A DNA stretch of 64,000 bases from Microbacterium barkeri (GCF_027921765.1 NZ_BSEJ01000006.1:124001-188000); one strand, 5' to 3'; numbered from the stretch's first letter, positions 1 through 9,781 are shown. Program-made: numbers and translations. The notes: generated from the letters alone by a model not told the origin.

Positions 1-1
1 G

Positions 2-676
2 GTGGAGAACCCGGCTTCCGGATACCGGCTCCGGCAGGTTCCGATCCCGGGGATGCACACGAAGTGGCTCGGCGCCCACCGCGCGCTCGTCGAGGCGCTG
101 CACAGCGCCGCGACGGGAAGGGAGTCCCTCGGCCTGATCACCTCGATGCCCGGCGTGCGCGTGCGCTTCCTCGACGCTCGTCTGCGCCCCGGCGGACTCG
201 CCGACATCGTCGCCCCGCTCGATGAGCTTGCGGGCCTCCGCGTTCCCGCGCGGACGGTCGTGGTGGTCGAGAACCTGGAGACGCTGCTCGCGCTGCCCGA
301 GCGAGGTGGCGTCGTCGCGGTGCACGGAAGTGGATACGCCGTCGCCGACGCGATCCCGCGGCTGCCCTGGGTGGCGGCCGCGCGCGTCCTCTACTGGGGC
401 GATCTCGACGCCGACGGATTCGCCATCCTCCATGCGCTCCGAGTTCGCGGTGTGACGGCGCAGAGCCTGCTCATGGACGAGGAGACGCTCATCGCGTTCC
501 GCGATCTCTGGGTCGCCGATCCGGGCACGGCCGCGCCCCGCGCGCTGTCGGCTCTGACCGCGGCGGAGCAGCGAGCGCTGGGCCGTATCCACAGCGAGGG
601 CGGCATCCGGCTCGAGCAGGAGCGCGTGCCCTGGCCCTATGCGCTCGCGGCGCTCGACGACGCGATTGGCGGCTGA
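2..676 (+). CDS. jetD: Wadjet JetD-like Toprim nuclease, C-terminal part (gene cut by window edge)
   Basis: The frame is open from the first bases, so this is the 3' half of a longer gene; the GTG at position 2 is probably internal. The visible 224 residues match the C-terminal DUF2220/Toprim-like domain of JetD. VVVVENLET (about 86-94) and YWGDLDADGF (131-140) supply the acidic metal-binding residues of a Toprim fold, and LEQE (204-207) is a further conserved acidic patch near the end. In Wadjet, JetD is the nuclease that works with the SMC-like JetABC complex to cleave invading plasmids. The family is usually about 380-420 residues, so close to half is missing. The JetABC genes would lie to the left of the window and cannot be seen; a stand-alone DUF2220 protein is the alternative. 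Confidence 0.75.
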   Translation: MENPASGYRLRQVPIPGMHTKWLGAHRALVEALHSAATGRESLGLITSMPGVRVRFLDARLRPGGLADIVAPLDELAGLRVPARTVVVVENLETLLALPERGGVVAVHGSGYAVADAIPRLPWVAAARVLYWGDLDADGFAILHALRVRGVTAQSLLMDEETLIAFRDLWVADPGTAAPRALSALTAAEQRALGRIHSEGGIRLEQERVPWPYALAALDDAIGG

Positions 677-679
677 CCT

Positions 680-931
680 TCAGTCGCGGGGCCCGCGATC
701 CTCCCAGACGCGCTTCGCGATCGCGGCCACCTCCGCGTCCAGATGCTCCATCCGGGTATCCATCGCGTCGAAGCGCGCGTCCATCCGGTCTCCGAGCGCC
801 CGCATCGAGTCGCTCACCGCCTGAAGCGAACGGTGCGTCGCGGTCCAGATCATGCTCGCCGAGAGCGTCGTCACGCCGAGCATGGTCGCGCCGAACACGC
901 TGATCAGCACCCACACCTGGATCTCGGTCAT
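680..931 (-). CDS. Small membrane protein with one TM helix and a coiled-coil tail
   Basis: An 83-residue protein converging on the jetD-like gene, with 3 nt between the stop codons. Residues about 5-27 are a hydrophobic helix; residues 34-75 are amphipathic and heptad-like, rich in Met, Asp and Arg (for example SMRALGDRMDARFDAMDTRM). It looks like a membrane-anchored coiled-coil protein of the kind often called hypothetical. The start at 931 is chosen because GGGGAG lies 6 nt upstream; an in-frame ATG at 937 touches that Shine-Dalgarno sequence and is less likely. The function is unknown. Whether it belongs with the Wadjet-like gene is doubtful because they point at each other. Confidence 0.6.
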   Translation of the reverse strand: MTEIQVWVLISVFGATMLGVTTLSASMIWTATHRSLQAVSDSMRALGDRMDARFDAMDTRMEHLDAEVAAIAKRVWEDRGPRD

Positions 932-1047
932 GGACATCTCCCCATTGTGTCGCGGGCGTGCTCGGAACTCCAGGGTGTCGCGTCGCTCGAGCACTCGGTG
1001 CTGCACGACGGCGATGTGAGCGGAAACGCCGAATGAAATGGTGCTGT

Positions 1048-1095
1048 GCACGCGACGACGGCCCGCCCCGATCGGGGCGGGCCGTCGTCGCGTGC
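1048..1095. terminator. Long perfect hairpin, probable bidirectional terminator
   Basis: A perfect 48-nt palindrome with 24-nt arms centred on GATC lies just after the stop of the alpha/beta hydrolase gene. It has no clear T-run, which is common in high-GC actinobacterial terminators. It would end the hydrolase transcript reading left. Confidence 0.7.
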
Positions 1096-1098
1096 GGG

Positions 1099-2016
<918 letters not shown>

Positions 2017-2033
2017 TCAAGTAGACTGGGCGC

Positions 2034-2597
2034 ATGACCGAGGAAGAAGCACGCGAGCGCATCCTCGCCGCGGCCGAGGAGCTCTACTACCGCAAGGGAT
2101 ACGCGGCCGTCGGCATGGACGAGCTGCGCTCGGCGGCCGGCGTGTCGCTGCGGCGCCTGTACGCGCTCTTCCCCGCCAAGAACGACATCGTCGCGGCCGT
2201 GCTCGACCGTCGGCATCGCCAGTGGGAGTCGGCGCTCGACGGGGCGATCGCCGCCGCCGGCGACGATCCGCGCGAGCGCCTGCTCGCGGTCTACCGCTAT
2301 CTCGAGGACTGGTTCTGCACGGGGGACTTCCGGGGCTGCGCGTTCATCAACGCCTTCGGCGAGCTCGGCGGAACGCATCCCGAGGTCGCCCGCATCGTCC
2401 GCGAGCACAAGGCGTCGTTCCAGGAGCACATGGCGGCGCTCGTGGCGGCGTCGGGAGCCCCCGCCGCCCTCGCGGCGCAGCTCTCGATCCTCGCGGAGGG
2501 CGCGCAGAGCACGGCCGCCATCTCGGGCGACCCGCAGGTCGCGGCTCAGGCGCGCGCTGCGGCCGAGGTGCTCATCGACGCCGCGACGGCGCGCTGA
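2034..2597 (+). CDS. TetR family transcriptional regulator
   Basis: A 187-residue protein with an N-terminal TetR helix-turn-helix (about residues 8-52; ELRSAAGVSLRRLYALF covers the recognition helix) and a helical C-terminal ligand-binding domain of normal length. It is divergent from an alpha/beta hydrolase, and two copies of GAGAACGNTCGTTCTC lie between them, so autoregulation and repression of the hydrolase are likely. The ligand is probably a substrate or product of the hydrolase; this is inference. It converges on the AI-2E transporter gene with 6 bp between stops. Confidence 0.9.
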   Translation: MTEEEARERILAAAEELYYRKGYAAVGMDELRSAAGVSLRRLYALFPAKNDIVAAVLDRRHRQWESALDGAIAAAGDDPRERLLAVYRYLEDWFCTGDFRGCAFINAFGELGGTHPEVARIVREHKASFQEHMAALVAASGAPAALAAQLSILAEGAQSTAAISGDPQVAAQARAAAEVLIDAATAR

Positions 2598-2603
2598 GCG
2601 CGC

Positions 2604-3749
2604 TCACGCCCGCGCGCCGACCGTCCGGTCCTTCCGCCGCGCCCAGCGCGCGGGCGTGGCCGGTCCGTCCCAGACCTGCACGATGCCCCACACGACCGCG
2701 GCGAACGGCGCGGCGAGGATCGCGCCGAGGATGCCGCCCAGCACGGTTCCGATGGCCAGTGCGATCAGGACGACGAGCGAGTGCAGCTTGAGCGCCCGCC
2801 CCATGAGGATGGGCTGCAGCAGGTTGCCCTCGAGCTGGTTCACGACGACGACGATCGCGATGACGATGATCGCGACGATCGGACCGTTCGCCACGAGCGC
2901 CACGAGCGAGGCGAGGATGCCCGCGACCGTCGCGCCGACGATGGGGATGAACGCGAGGAGGAACACGAGGATCGTCAGCGGGAAGGCGAGCGGCACGCCG
3001 AGCACGAACAGCCCGATGCCGATGCCGATCGCGTCCACCGCGGCGACGGCCGCCGTTCCGCGCACGTAGGCGCCGAACGTGTCCACCGACTTGGCTCCCG
3101 CGCGCTGCACGCGCGCGTACCACTCGCCCTCGAACGGCCGCGTGAGGAAGGACCAGATCTGCGGGCCGTCCTTGAGGAAGAAGAACAGCACGACGACCAT
3201 GAGCACGAAGCCCGTCACGAAGTTCGCGACGGCGCCGACCCCGGCGACCGCGCCAGAGCCGAACTGCGCGCTCGTGAAGAAGTCGGTCACCGACGCGATC
3301 CACTCGTCGATCTGCGCCTGGTCGGGCGCGAACGGCAGCGTGTTGACCCACGCGACCACCTGGAGGAAGCCCTCCTGCGCCTGCGCGTACAGCTCGCTCC
3401 ACTGGCTGCGCACGGCCGAGACCATCGCCCATCCGAGTCCGCCGATAATGAGCACGATCGCGAGGAGCACGATCGCCGTCGAGAACGACGGCCCGAGCCG
3501 CGGCCGCAGCCACCCCATGAGGGGCTCGAACGCGCACGCGAAGATCAGCGCGAGGAGCACGGGGATGACGACGACCGACAGCGTCTGCGACGCGTAGACG
3601 AGCCCCGCGGCGAGGATGACCACCGCGATGATCTGCACCGCGCGCGTCGCGAGCGTGCCGAACCCGTCGGACCACAGCCGGCGCGGCGTGCGGCCGTCGG
3701 TCACGACCGGCGCGGGCGCCGGCGCCTGAGGCGTGCGTCGTCTGAACAT
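2604..3749 (-). CDS. AI-2E family transporter (membrane permease)
   Basis: A 381-residue polytopic membrane protein of the AI-2E/YdiK/PerM family (PF01594). After a Pro-rich cytosolic N-terminus (residues 1-20) there are paired hydrophobic helices near 38-80, a long soluble segment around 110-160 (WSELYAQAQEGFLQVV region), and several more helices to residue 365. The family name comes from a proposed autoinducer-2 exporter, but most members have no proven substrate and some act as sodium/proton antiporters. It stands alone between convergent TetR on the left and an oxidoreductase operon on the right. Family assignment is firm; function is open. Confidence 0.85.
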   Translation of the reverse strand: MFRRRTPQAPAPAPVVTDGRTPRRLWSDGFGTLATRAVQIIAVVILAAGLVYASQTLSVVVIPVLLALIFACAFEPLMGWLRPRLGPSFSTAIVLLAIVLIIGGLGWAMVSAVRSQWSELYAQAQEGFLQVVAWVNTLPFAPDQAQIDEWIASVTDFFTSAQFGSGAVAGVGAVANFVTGFVLMVVVLFFFLKDGPQIWSFLTRPFEGEWYARVQRAGAKSVDTFGAYVRGTAAVAAVDAIGIGIGLFVLGVPLAFPLTILVFLLAFIPIVGATVAGILASLVALVANGPIVAIIVIAIVVVVNQLEGNLLQPILMGRALKLHSLVVLIALAIGTVLGGILGAILAAPFAAVVWGIVQVWDGPATPARWARRKDRTVGARA

Positions 3750-3831
3750 CGTGCTCCCCCTGTCGTCGCGAACGCGTCGTCACCATCCTGCCGGACGCCG
3801 CGCGCGAGTCCCGGGAGCTTGACCCTGCGGA

Positions 3832-4926
3832 TCAGCTGTGCCAGTCCTCCCGCGCGGTGAAGGGAACGGCCTCGGGACGCGCGGTGGTCGTGGTGAGCTC
3901 GACGCGCCCGCCCTGCTCGGCCGCGCGCAGGATGCCGGTCATGATGTCGAGCACGTGGAGCGCCATCGCGCCGCCCGCGCGCGGCTCGACGCCGGGCGCG
4001 GTCCGCACGAAGTCGACGAGGCCGACGCCGCGTCCTGCCCCGTCGTAGCCGCCCGAGACGGCGAGCGTCTCGGGCTCGGCGCCCGGCCGGTGCAGCACGA
4101 CGTCGCCGTCGAACCGGTTGGGGTCGGGCACGAGGAGCGTGCCGTCGGTGCCGTGCACCTCGATCGGCGACGCGGTCGTCGTCGTGCCGTCGAAGCTCGT
4201 CACGATCGTCGAGATCGCGCCGTTCGCGTGCTCGAGGATGCCCGTCACGTGCGTGTCGACGTCGACCGGGATGGTCTCGCCCGCGCGCGGACCGGATCCG
4301 ATCACGCGCTCGGAGCGGAGGCGCGATGCCGCACCGCTCACGGCGACCACCGGCCCCAGCAGCGTCACGAGCGCCGAGACGTAGTAGGGGCCCATGTCAA
4401 GCATCGGGCCGCCGCCCGGCTGGTAGTAGAAGTCGGGGTTCGGATGCCAGCGCTCGTGGCCGGCCGTGATCATCGTCGCCGATGCCGCGACGGGTCGCCC
4501 GATGAGGCCGTCGTCGACCGCGCGGCGGGCCGTCTGCACGCCCGTGCCGAGCACCGTGTCGGGTGCGGAGCCGACCGCCACGCCGGAGCGCGCGCCGGCC
4601 TCGACGATCCCCCGCCCCTCGTCGACCGAGACCGCGAGCGGCTTCTCGCCGTACACGGCGCGGCCGGCCTCGATCGCGGCGTGCGCGATCTCGGCGTGCG
4701 CGGCCGGGATCGTCAGGTTGAGCACCGTCTGCACCGCGGGGTGCCGCACGAGCTCGGCAGCCGGAACCGCCTCCGCGCCGGTCTCCGCGGCGACCGCGGC
4801 CGCGCGCTCCTCCGACAGGTCGGCGACCGCGACGATGCGGATCTCGGGATGGCCCGCGAGCGCGTCGAGGTACTGCCGCGAGATGTTGCCGAGTCCGACG
4901 ATGCCTACGCCGTGCGCGTCGCCCAC
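3832..4926 (-). CDS. Gfo/Idh/MocA family oxidoreductase (last gene of the GH43-LacI-DUF6807 operon)
   Basis: A 364-residue NAD(P)-dependent sugar dehydrogenase-like protein. The Rossmann motif GIVGLGNISRQY is at 8-19, and EKP at 94-96 supplies the usual catalytic/cofactor Lys. The C-terminal domain contains GGGPMLDMGPYYVSAL, the typical substrate-side helix of this superfamily. The start is GTG at 4926, giving a 22-nt overlap with the upstream ThuA-like gene and a GAGAGGGG Shine-Dalgarno inside it, so the two are translationally coupled. It is the last of seven co-directional genes. ThuA plus Gfo/Idh pairs elsewhere act on keto-sugars such as 3-ketotrehalose; the same chemistry here is inference. 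Confidence 0.85.
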   Translation of the reverse strand: MGDAHGVGIVGLGNISRQYLDALAGHPEIRIVAVADLSEERAAAVAAETGAEAVPAAELVRHPAVQTVLNLTIPAAHAEIAHAAIEAGRAVYGEKPLAVSVDEGRGIVEAGARSGVAVGSAPDTVLGTGVQTARRAVDDGLIGRPVAASATMITAGHERWHPNPDFYYQPGGGPMLDMGPYYVSALVTLLGPVVAVSGAASRLRSERVIGSGPRAGETIPVDVDTHVTGILEHANGAISTIVTSFDGTTTTASPIEVHGTDGTLLVPDPNRFDGDVVLHRPGAEPETLAVSGGYDGAGRGVGLVDFVRTAPGVEPRAGGAMALHVLDIMTGILRAAEQGGRVELTTTTARPEAVPFTAREDWHS

Positions 4927-5600
4927 ACCAGGCCCCTCTCGATGATCGTGCGGACGTTCTCGTCCTGCAGGACGTCCGGGCTGTGGCCGGGCGTGGCGAC
5001 GAAGATCCGCCCCTCGCCCCACTGCCGCGTCCAGACCGCGGGCGACGTGATCGGCCGGTGCCACGGATGCCACGGGCGCACGGGGTGCGTCGTGGTCGCG
5101 AGCACGTCGTTCAGGTCGTCGTGCAGCACCCAGTACTGCTCGGTCTCGAGCGCGAAGTCGTCGATCCCGGCGGTGATCGGGTGCGTGCGGCCGAGCTCGG
5201 TGATCTCGACCGTGTACGGCAGGTAGTTGTCGCTCGCGTCGCCGACGAGCTCGCCGGGCTCCTTGCTCGGGTGGGTCGCGAACTGGCCGCCGACGAGCTG
5301 CAGGTAGTCCGAGCTGTTGCGGAACGAGTCCGCGATCCCGCCGTGCCATCCGGCGAGGCCCGTGCCGGCGCGCACCGCGGCGATGAGCCCCTTGAGCTCC
5401 TCGGGCTCGATCGTCGACATCGTGACGCTCTGCAGGATGAGGTCGGTCTGCGCCATCGCGTCGGCATCGGCGTAGACCGCGGTCGTCTCCTCGACGCGGA
5501 CGTCGTAGCCGCGCTCCTCGAGGAAGGGGAGGAAGAGGTCCGTCGACTCGACGGGCTTGTGCCCGTCCCATCCGCCGCGGACGACGAGTGCCCGGGTCAC
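4905..5600 (-). CDS. ThuA-like (trehalose utilisation) domain protein
   Basis: A 231-residue protein of the ThuA family (PF06283, glutamine amidotransferase-like flavodoxin fold). Visible family features are VVRGGWDGHKP near the start, GWHGG (84-88) and DNYLPYTVEITE mid-protein. ThuA proteins take part in disaccharide catabolism with Gfo/Idh oxidoreductases, although their exact reaction is unsettled. The start is GTG at 5600, whose GTGA overlaps the stop of the preceding Gfo/Idh gene by 4 nt; the gene in turn overlaps the next Gfo/Idh gene by 22 nt. This tight coupling suggests a stoichiometric ThuA-dehydrogenase unit. The length is normal. Confidence 0.85.
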   Translation of the reverse strand: MTRALVVRGGWDGHKPVESTDLFLPFLEERGYDVRVEETTAVYADADAMAQTDLILQSVTMSTIEPEELKGLIAAVRAGTGLAGWHGGIADSFRNSSDYLQLVGGQFATHPSKEPGELVGDASDNYLPYTVEITELGRTHPITAGIDDFALETEQYWVLHDDLNDVLATTTHPVRPWHPWHRPITSPAVWTRQWGEGRIFVATPGHSPDVLQDENVRTIIERGLVWATRTA

Positions 5601-6775
5601 GCGCCTCCCCCGACCTGCGTGAGGACGGCGTCGGCCGCTGCGCTGCGCTCGACCGCGTCGAGGACGCGCTGCACGCTGAGCGCCTCGTCGAAGCTCGGCG
5701 ACGGGTCGCGCTCCTCGGCGATGGCGGTGACGAGGTCGACGACCTGGTGCGTGAAGAGGTGCTCGTAGCCGAGGCCGTGGCCGGCGGGCCACCACGCGTC
5801 GACATACGGATGGGTCGGCTCGGTCACGAGGATGCGGCGGAAGCCCTGCTCGCCGTCGGCGTCGGCCGCGTCGTAGAACTCGAGCTCGTTCATCCGCTCG
5901 AAGTCGAAGGCGATCGATCCGCGGTCGCCGTTGATCTCGATGCGGTTCGCGTTGCGGTGCCCGAGCGCGAAGCGCGTGGCCTCGAACACGCCGAGGGCTC
6001 CGCTCGCGAACGACGCGGTGAACGCGACGGCGTCGTCGACCGTCACCGGGCCGCGCTCGGCGTCGGCCGCCGCGCGTCCGCCGAGACCGCGCTGCTCCGA
6101 GAGCACCGGGCGCTCGGCGACGAACGTGCGCAGCTGCGCGGAGACCGCCTCGAGCGGCTCGTCGAGGAGCCACTGCGCGGTGTCGATGATGTGCGCTCCG
6201 ATGTCGCCCAGCGTTCCGGACCCCGCGATCTCCTTGTCGAGGCGCCACGTGAGGGGCGCGTCGGCGTCGGTCAGCCAGTCCTGGAGGTACTGCGCGCGCA
6301 CGTGGCGGATGGTGCCGAGGCGGCCGTCCGCGACGAGGCGCTTCGCGTAGGCGAGCGCGGGCGTGCGGCGGTAGCTGAAGCCGCACATCGCGCGCGTGCC
6401 CGCGGGCGCGCTGCGCGCGGCCTCGGCCATCCGCTCGGCCTCCGGCAGCGTGCGGGCCAGCGGCTTCTCGCACAGCACGTGCTTGCCTGCGGCGAGCGCC
6501 GCGATCGACACCTCGGCGTGCACGTCGCCCGGCGCGCAGACGTCGACGATGTCGATGTCATCGCGCGCGATGACGGCGCGCCAGTCGTCCGACCACTCCG
6601 CGGCTCCGAGCTCGTGCGCGGCGCTCTCCGCGCGCTCGGCAGAGCGGCCGACGACGACCGCCAGCTCGGGTCGGGCCGGGAGGTCGAAGAACCGCGGTGC
6701 GGTCCTCCAGGCGTGAGCGTGTGCACGGCCCATGAAGGCGTGTCCGATGATTGCCACCCGCAGCGTCGAGGTCAT
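5597..6775 (-). CDS. Gfo/Idh/MocA family oxidoreductase
   Basis: A 392-residue dehydrogenase-like protein. VAIIGHAFMGRAHAHAW (7-23) is the nucleotide-binding turn, with Ala-Phe-Met in the loop, and EKP lies at 103-105. GDIGAHIID in the second domain carries the Asp/His pair typical of the active site. It resembles the branch annotated as ThuB or 1,5-anhydrofructose/inositol dehydrogenase-like. The ATG at 6775 has GGAGAGGAG upstream. The stop overlaps the ThuA start by 4 nt, and 47 bp separate it from the preceding Gfo/Idh gene. It probably uses NAD(P) on a sugar or keto-sugar released by the upstream glycosidase; substrate unknown. Confidence 0.85.
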   Translation of the reverse strand: MTSTLRVAIIGHAFMGRAHAHAWRTAPRFFDLPARPELAVVVGRSAERAESAAHELGAAEWSDDWRAVIARDDIDIVDVCAPGDVHAEVSIAALAAGKHVLCEKPLARTLPEAERMAEAARSAPAGTRAMCGFSYRRTPALAYAKRLVADGRLGTIRHVRAQYLQDWLTDADAPLTWRLDKEIAGSGTLGDIGAHIIDTAQWLLDEPLEAVSAQLRTFVAERPVLSEQRGLGGRAAADAERGPVTVDDAVAFTASFASGALGVFEATRFALGHRNANRIEINGDRGSIAFDFERMNELEFYDAADADGEQGFRRILVTEPTHPYVDAWWPAGHGLGYEHLFTHQVVDLVTAIAEERDPSPSFDEALSVQRVLDAVERSAAADAVLTQVGGGA

Positions 6776-6822
6776 GGCGTCTCCTCTCCATTCAGGAGCC
6801 ATCGTGCCATATAGCGGGGCTG

Positions 6823-7956
6823 TCAACAAATGAAGGGCGCGCCGAGCTCGGTGAACGTCCGCTGCGTGCGCAGGGCGTCGTGCAGCGCGGCCTCCACGCC
6901 CCGGACGACGCGATGACGGCCGGCGTCGTCGACGGCCTCGGTCCAGTGCTCGGCGGGGATCGCGCGCGGCTCGGGAGCGGCCATCACGGCGTCGACGAGG
7001 CGCATGAACGCGCCCGTCTCCGCGAGGGGCACGGCGAGCGGCGCGCGGCCCGCGCGGGCGTCGAGCAGGTTCTCGAGGAGCGGCGCGCGGCCGAACGCGC
7101 GCGTGACGGGCGGACGCCCGTCGCCGCGCACGAGCTGCACGACGTCGAGCGTGTAGTACAGGCGCACCGTGCCGTGCGCTCCCACGACTTCCACCCAGGG
7201 CTCCTCGCGCTGCGCGGCGCACAGCGTGACGGCCGTCGTGAGCGTCCGCCCGTCGCGCAGGGCGAACCGCGCGACCGAGGTGTCGTCGGCCTCGATGTCG
7301 TTCGCGTGGAAGAGATCGAGCGCGATGCCGTCGACGTCGTCGGCGCGCTGCATGCCGGCGAGCGCGAGCGCCGTCGCCGACGCGTGCGCGAGCGGGTTGG
7401 TGAGCGCTCCGTCGGCGACGACCACGCCGCCCATGCGGCGCCGCCCCGCCCACGCCGCCCGCGCGTAGTAGCGGTCGTCGCGCACCCACGCGCCGGTCGC
7501 GCCGTAGCGCAGCACCTCGCCGATCGCGCCGTCGGCGACCAGGCCGCGCACGTACGGCACGGCCTCCGACCCGAGGCTCTGGAACCCGACCTGCGCCCGC
7601 GCGCCCCGCGCCGCGGCGTGGACCTCGAGCGCGTGGAACTCGTCGAGGGTCGCGGTCGGCGGCTTCTCGAGCAGCACGTCGCACCCGGCATCGAGCGCGG
7701 CCGCCGCGATCGCGGCGTGGGTGTGAATGGGCGTCGAGATGATCGCGACGTCGACGATGCCCCGCGCGAGCATGCCCTCCGCATCGTCGTCGTGGACCAC
7801 GTGCGCGGGCAGCGCGCCCGGCGCGGGCGGCGTCGGGTCGGCGACCGCGACGAGGCGCGCGACGCCGCGCTCCTCGAGCGCGAGCGCGCGGCGGACGTGC
7901 GATGCCCCGTGGCCGTGGATTCCCACGATCCCGATGCGCGGCGTCTCGACGGTCAT
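6823..7956 (-). CDS. Gfo/Idh/MocA family oxidoreductase coupled to DUF6807 gene
   Basis: A 377-residue oxidoreductase with GIVGIHGHGASH (9-20) in place of the more usual GAGxxG turn, and EKPP at 97-100. The atypical glycine loop (His-Gly-His) is seen in Gfo/Idh members that sit beside DUF6807/PmoA proteins. The ATG at 7956 overlaps the stop of the DUF6807 gene as ATGA, so the two are translationally coupled. Residues in ATGAWVRDDRYYARAAW and GRRRMGGVVVADGALTNP lie in the substrate-side domain. It is probably a sugar-modifying NAD(P) enzyme of the same pathway as its neighbours. Confidence 0.85.
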   Translation of the reverse strand: MTVETPRIGIVGIHGHGASHVRRALALEERGVARLVAVADPTPPAPGALPAHVVHDDDAEGMLARGIVDVAIISTPIHTHAAIAAAALDAGCDVLLEKPPTATLDEFHALEVHAAARGARAQVGFQSLGSEAVPYVRGLVADGAIGEVLRYGATGAWVRDDRYYARAAWAGRRRMGGVVVADGALTNPLAHASATALALAGMQRADDVDGIALDLFHANDIEADDTSVARFALRDGRTLTTAVTLCAAQREEPWVEVVGAHGTVRLYYTLDVVQLVRGDGRPPVTRAFGRAPLLENLLDARAGRAPLAVPLAETGAFMRLVDAVMAAPEPRAIPAEHWTEAVDDAGRHRVVRGVEAALHDALRTQRTFTELGAPFIC

Positions 7957-8765
7957 GCCCTCACCTCCGTGCGGATCCGCTCCGCGATGCGCGCCGCGTC
8001 GTCGGCGGCGACCGGCCCGTCGAGGACGACTGCGGAGAGGTCGAGCTCGAGCGTCTCGGATGGCGCGAGCACGCGCCGTCGCACGGTCGCGACGGCCGGC
8101 CCGAATCCCACGTACCCGCCGGTGCGGACGAACCACGGCAGCCCGCTGTCCGTCGCGGCGACGACGGTCGCGCGGTCGCCGACGATCGCGAGCCACGGCG
8201 AGCGGGAGCCGTGTGCGATGTCCGTGCCCTCGCCGTCGGCGCACACGGCGTGCGCGCGGGCGAAGGGCGTGCGCCAGAAGATCCCGCCGTAGAACGCGCC
8301 GTCGCGTCCGTTCGTGTGCGGGCTGCCGAACTCGGCTCCGCCGGCGCCGGCGGTCAGGGTCGAGCGCCACGACATCCGCCATCCGTCGCGGTCGGGCGCG
8401 ATGCGCAGCGCGCGCCGCTCGGAGAGCAGCACCGCGCCATCCGGGCCCGCCCACGCGAGCTCCTCCTCGACGCCGTCGCCGTCGGCATCCCGCGCGAGCA
8501 CGCGCTGGACGCCGTGGTTGTCGAGCATCGTCGAGCCCCGCCCGGCGACGAACGTGCGACCGCCCCAGAACGAGGCGCGCGAGACGTCGGGGATCGCGAG
8601 GCTCACCCCCAGGTGGTGGAGGTGATCGGCCGGCCCGACCGCGGTCACGGCCTCGCCGCCGAGCGTGACGGCCTCGAGATACGGGCGCGGCGACAGGCGC
8701 GGGGCGACGTCGAGCCCCTCCCGGTACCGCGCGACCGCCGCGTCGCCCGCGTGCAGGGCGATCAT
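7953..8765 (-). CDS. DUF6807 (PmoA-like) protein
   Basis: A 270-residue protein of the DUF6807/PmoA family, recognised by YLEAVTLGGEAVTAVGPADH and the following DHLHHLGVSLAIP segment (47-59; family consensus DHxHHxG) and by PHTNGRDGAFYGGIFWRTPF. The family has no established reaction; its genes recur next to Gfo/Idh oxidoreductases and sugar regulators, and the His-rich motif suggests a metal or sugar site. It is sandwiched by 4-nt ATGA overlaps with lacI upstream (8762-8765) and a Gfo/Idh gene downstream (7953-7956). No signal peptide is visible, so it should be cytosolic. Confidence 0.75.
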   Translation of the reverse strand: MIALHAGDAAVARYREGLDVAPRLSPRPYLEAVTLGGEAVTAVGPADHLHHLGVSLAIPDVSRASFWGGRTFVAGRGSTMLDNHGVQRVLARDADGDGVEEELAWAGPDGAVLLSERRALRIAPDRDGWRMSWRSTLTAGAGGAEFGSPHTNGRDGAFYGGIFWRTPFARAHAVCADGEGTDIAHGSRSPWLAIVGDRATVVAATDSGLPWFVRTGGYVGFGPAVATVRRRVLAPSETLELDLSAVVLDGPVAADDAARIAERIRTEVRA

Positions 8766-9778
8766 GGCCGGGGCCCCGTGCTCGCGCGCACGGTCAGCGC
8801 CGGCGTGAACACGACGGGGTCGCGGCGCAGGCCGCCGCCGATCTCGTCGTGCAGCTCGCGCCACACGGCCGCCCCCACCCCGGGCAGGTCGACCGTCATC
8901 GTCGTGAGCGGCGGCGCGGAGTACCGCGAGAAGGGGATGTCGTCGAAGCCCGTCACGGAGAGGTCGTCCGGCACGCGCACGCCCTCCTCGTCGAGACGGC
9001 CGAGGAGACCGAGAGCGACGATGTCGTTGAAGGCGAGCACGGCGGTCGCGCCGCTGCCGCGCACCGCGTCCCACGCGCGATAGCCGTCCTCGAAGCCCGA
9101 CCCGCACGCGAGCTCCCGGATCTCGATGTCGGGGTGCGTCTCGCGGAAGGCGATGAGCCCGCGCAGGCGCTCGTGGTTCGATCGCGACGCCTCGGGGCCG
9201 GAGAGGAACGCGATCCGCTCGTGCCCGAGGTCGACGAGGTGCTGCGCGAGGGTCTGGATCCCGGTCGCGTAGTCCACCTGCGCGACTGCCGCGTTGCGGC
9301 CCGTCGTGCGGTTGACGACCGCGACCGGCTGCACGCGCGGGAGCAGGTCGAGCAGCTCGGGTCGTGTCATGCGCGGCGCGATGAGGACGACGGCGTCGGT
9401 GCGGTTGCGGATGTCGATGGCCGATGCGGCCTCACCGGCCTCGTCCTCGAGGGTGTCGGCGACGAGCACGCGGTACCCGTCGGCCGCGGCCGCCCGGTGC
9501 ACCCCGTGGAGGACCTGGTGGAACATGGGGTTCGACAGGTCGGGCACGAGCACGCCGATCGTGCGGCTGACCCCGAGCGAGAGCGACCGCGCGGTCTGGC
9601 TGGGCGTGTACCCGAGCTCGTCGATCGCCGCGCGGACGCGCTCGGCGATGTCCTCGGCGACCGTGGGGACGCCGTTCATCACGCGAGACACGGTGGCCTT
9701 GGAGACTCCCGCGAGCTCCGCGATGTCGGAGATCGTCGTCTGCCGGACGGGGTGCCGTCGGGTGCGCTTCGTCGCCAT
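8762..9778 (-). CDS. LacI family transcriptional regulator
   Basis: A 338-residue LacI-type repressor: HTH at about 15-39 (TISDIAELAGVSKATVSRVM), hinge helix near 60-70, then a periplasmic-binding-protein-like sugar domain beginning IGVLVPDLSNPMFH. The length is standard. It is embedded as the second gene of the operon, 3 nt after the GH43 gene and overlapping the DUF6807 gene by 4 nt, so the repressor is made from the transcript it probably controls. The most likely operator is GAAACCGGTTAC at 11302-11313 between the GH43 gene and the divergent hydrolase gene. The inducer is presumably a released sugar. Confidence 0.9.
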   Translation of the reverse strand: MATKRTRRHPVRQTTISDIAELAGVSKATVSRVMNGVPTVAEDIAERVRAAIDELGYTPSQTARSLSLGVSRTIGVLVPDLSNPMFHQVLHGVHRAAAADGYRVLVADTLEDEAGEAASAIDIRNRTDAVVLIAPRMTRPELLDLLPRVQPVAVVNRTTGRNAAVAQVDYATGIQTLAQHLVDLGHERIAFLSGPEASRSNHERLRGLIAFRETHPDIEIRELACGSGFEDGYRAWDAVRGSGATAVLAFNDIVALGLLGRLDEEGVRVPDDLSVTGFDDIPFSRYSAPPLTTMTVDLPGVGAAVWRELHDEIGGGLRRDPVVFTPALTVRASTGPRP

Positions 9779-9781
9779 GGC

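Noticed and set aside
207-212. GTSWGG in the esterase-like protein encoded at 11361-12482 as the catalytic elbow (residue positions given)
   Set aside because: GLSGGG at residues 240-245 is followed by the expected helix and is correctly placed before the Asp317 and His354; GTSWGG lies in the cap region.
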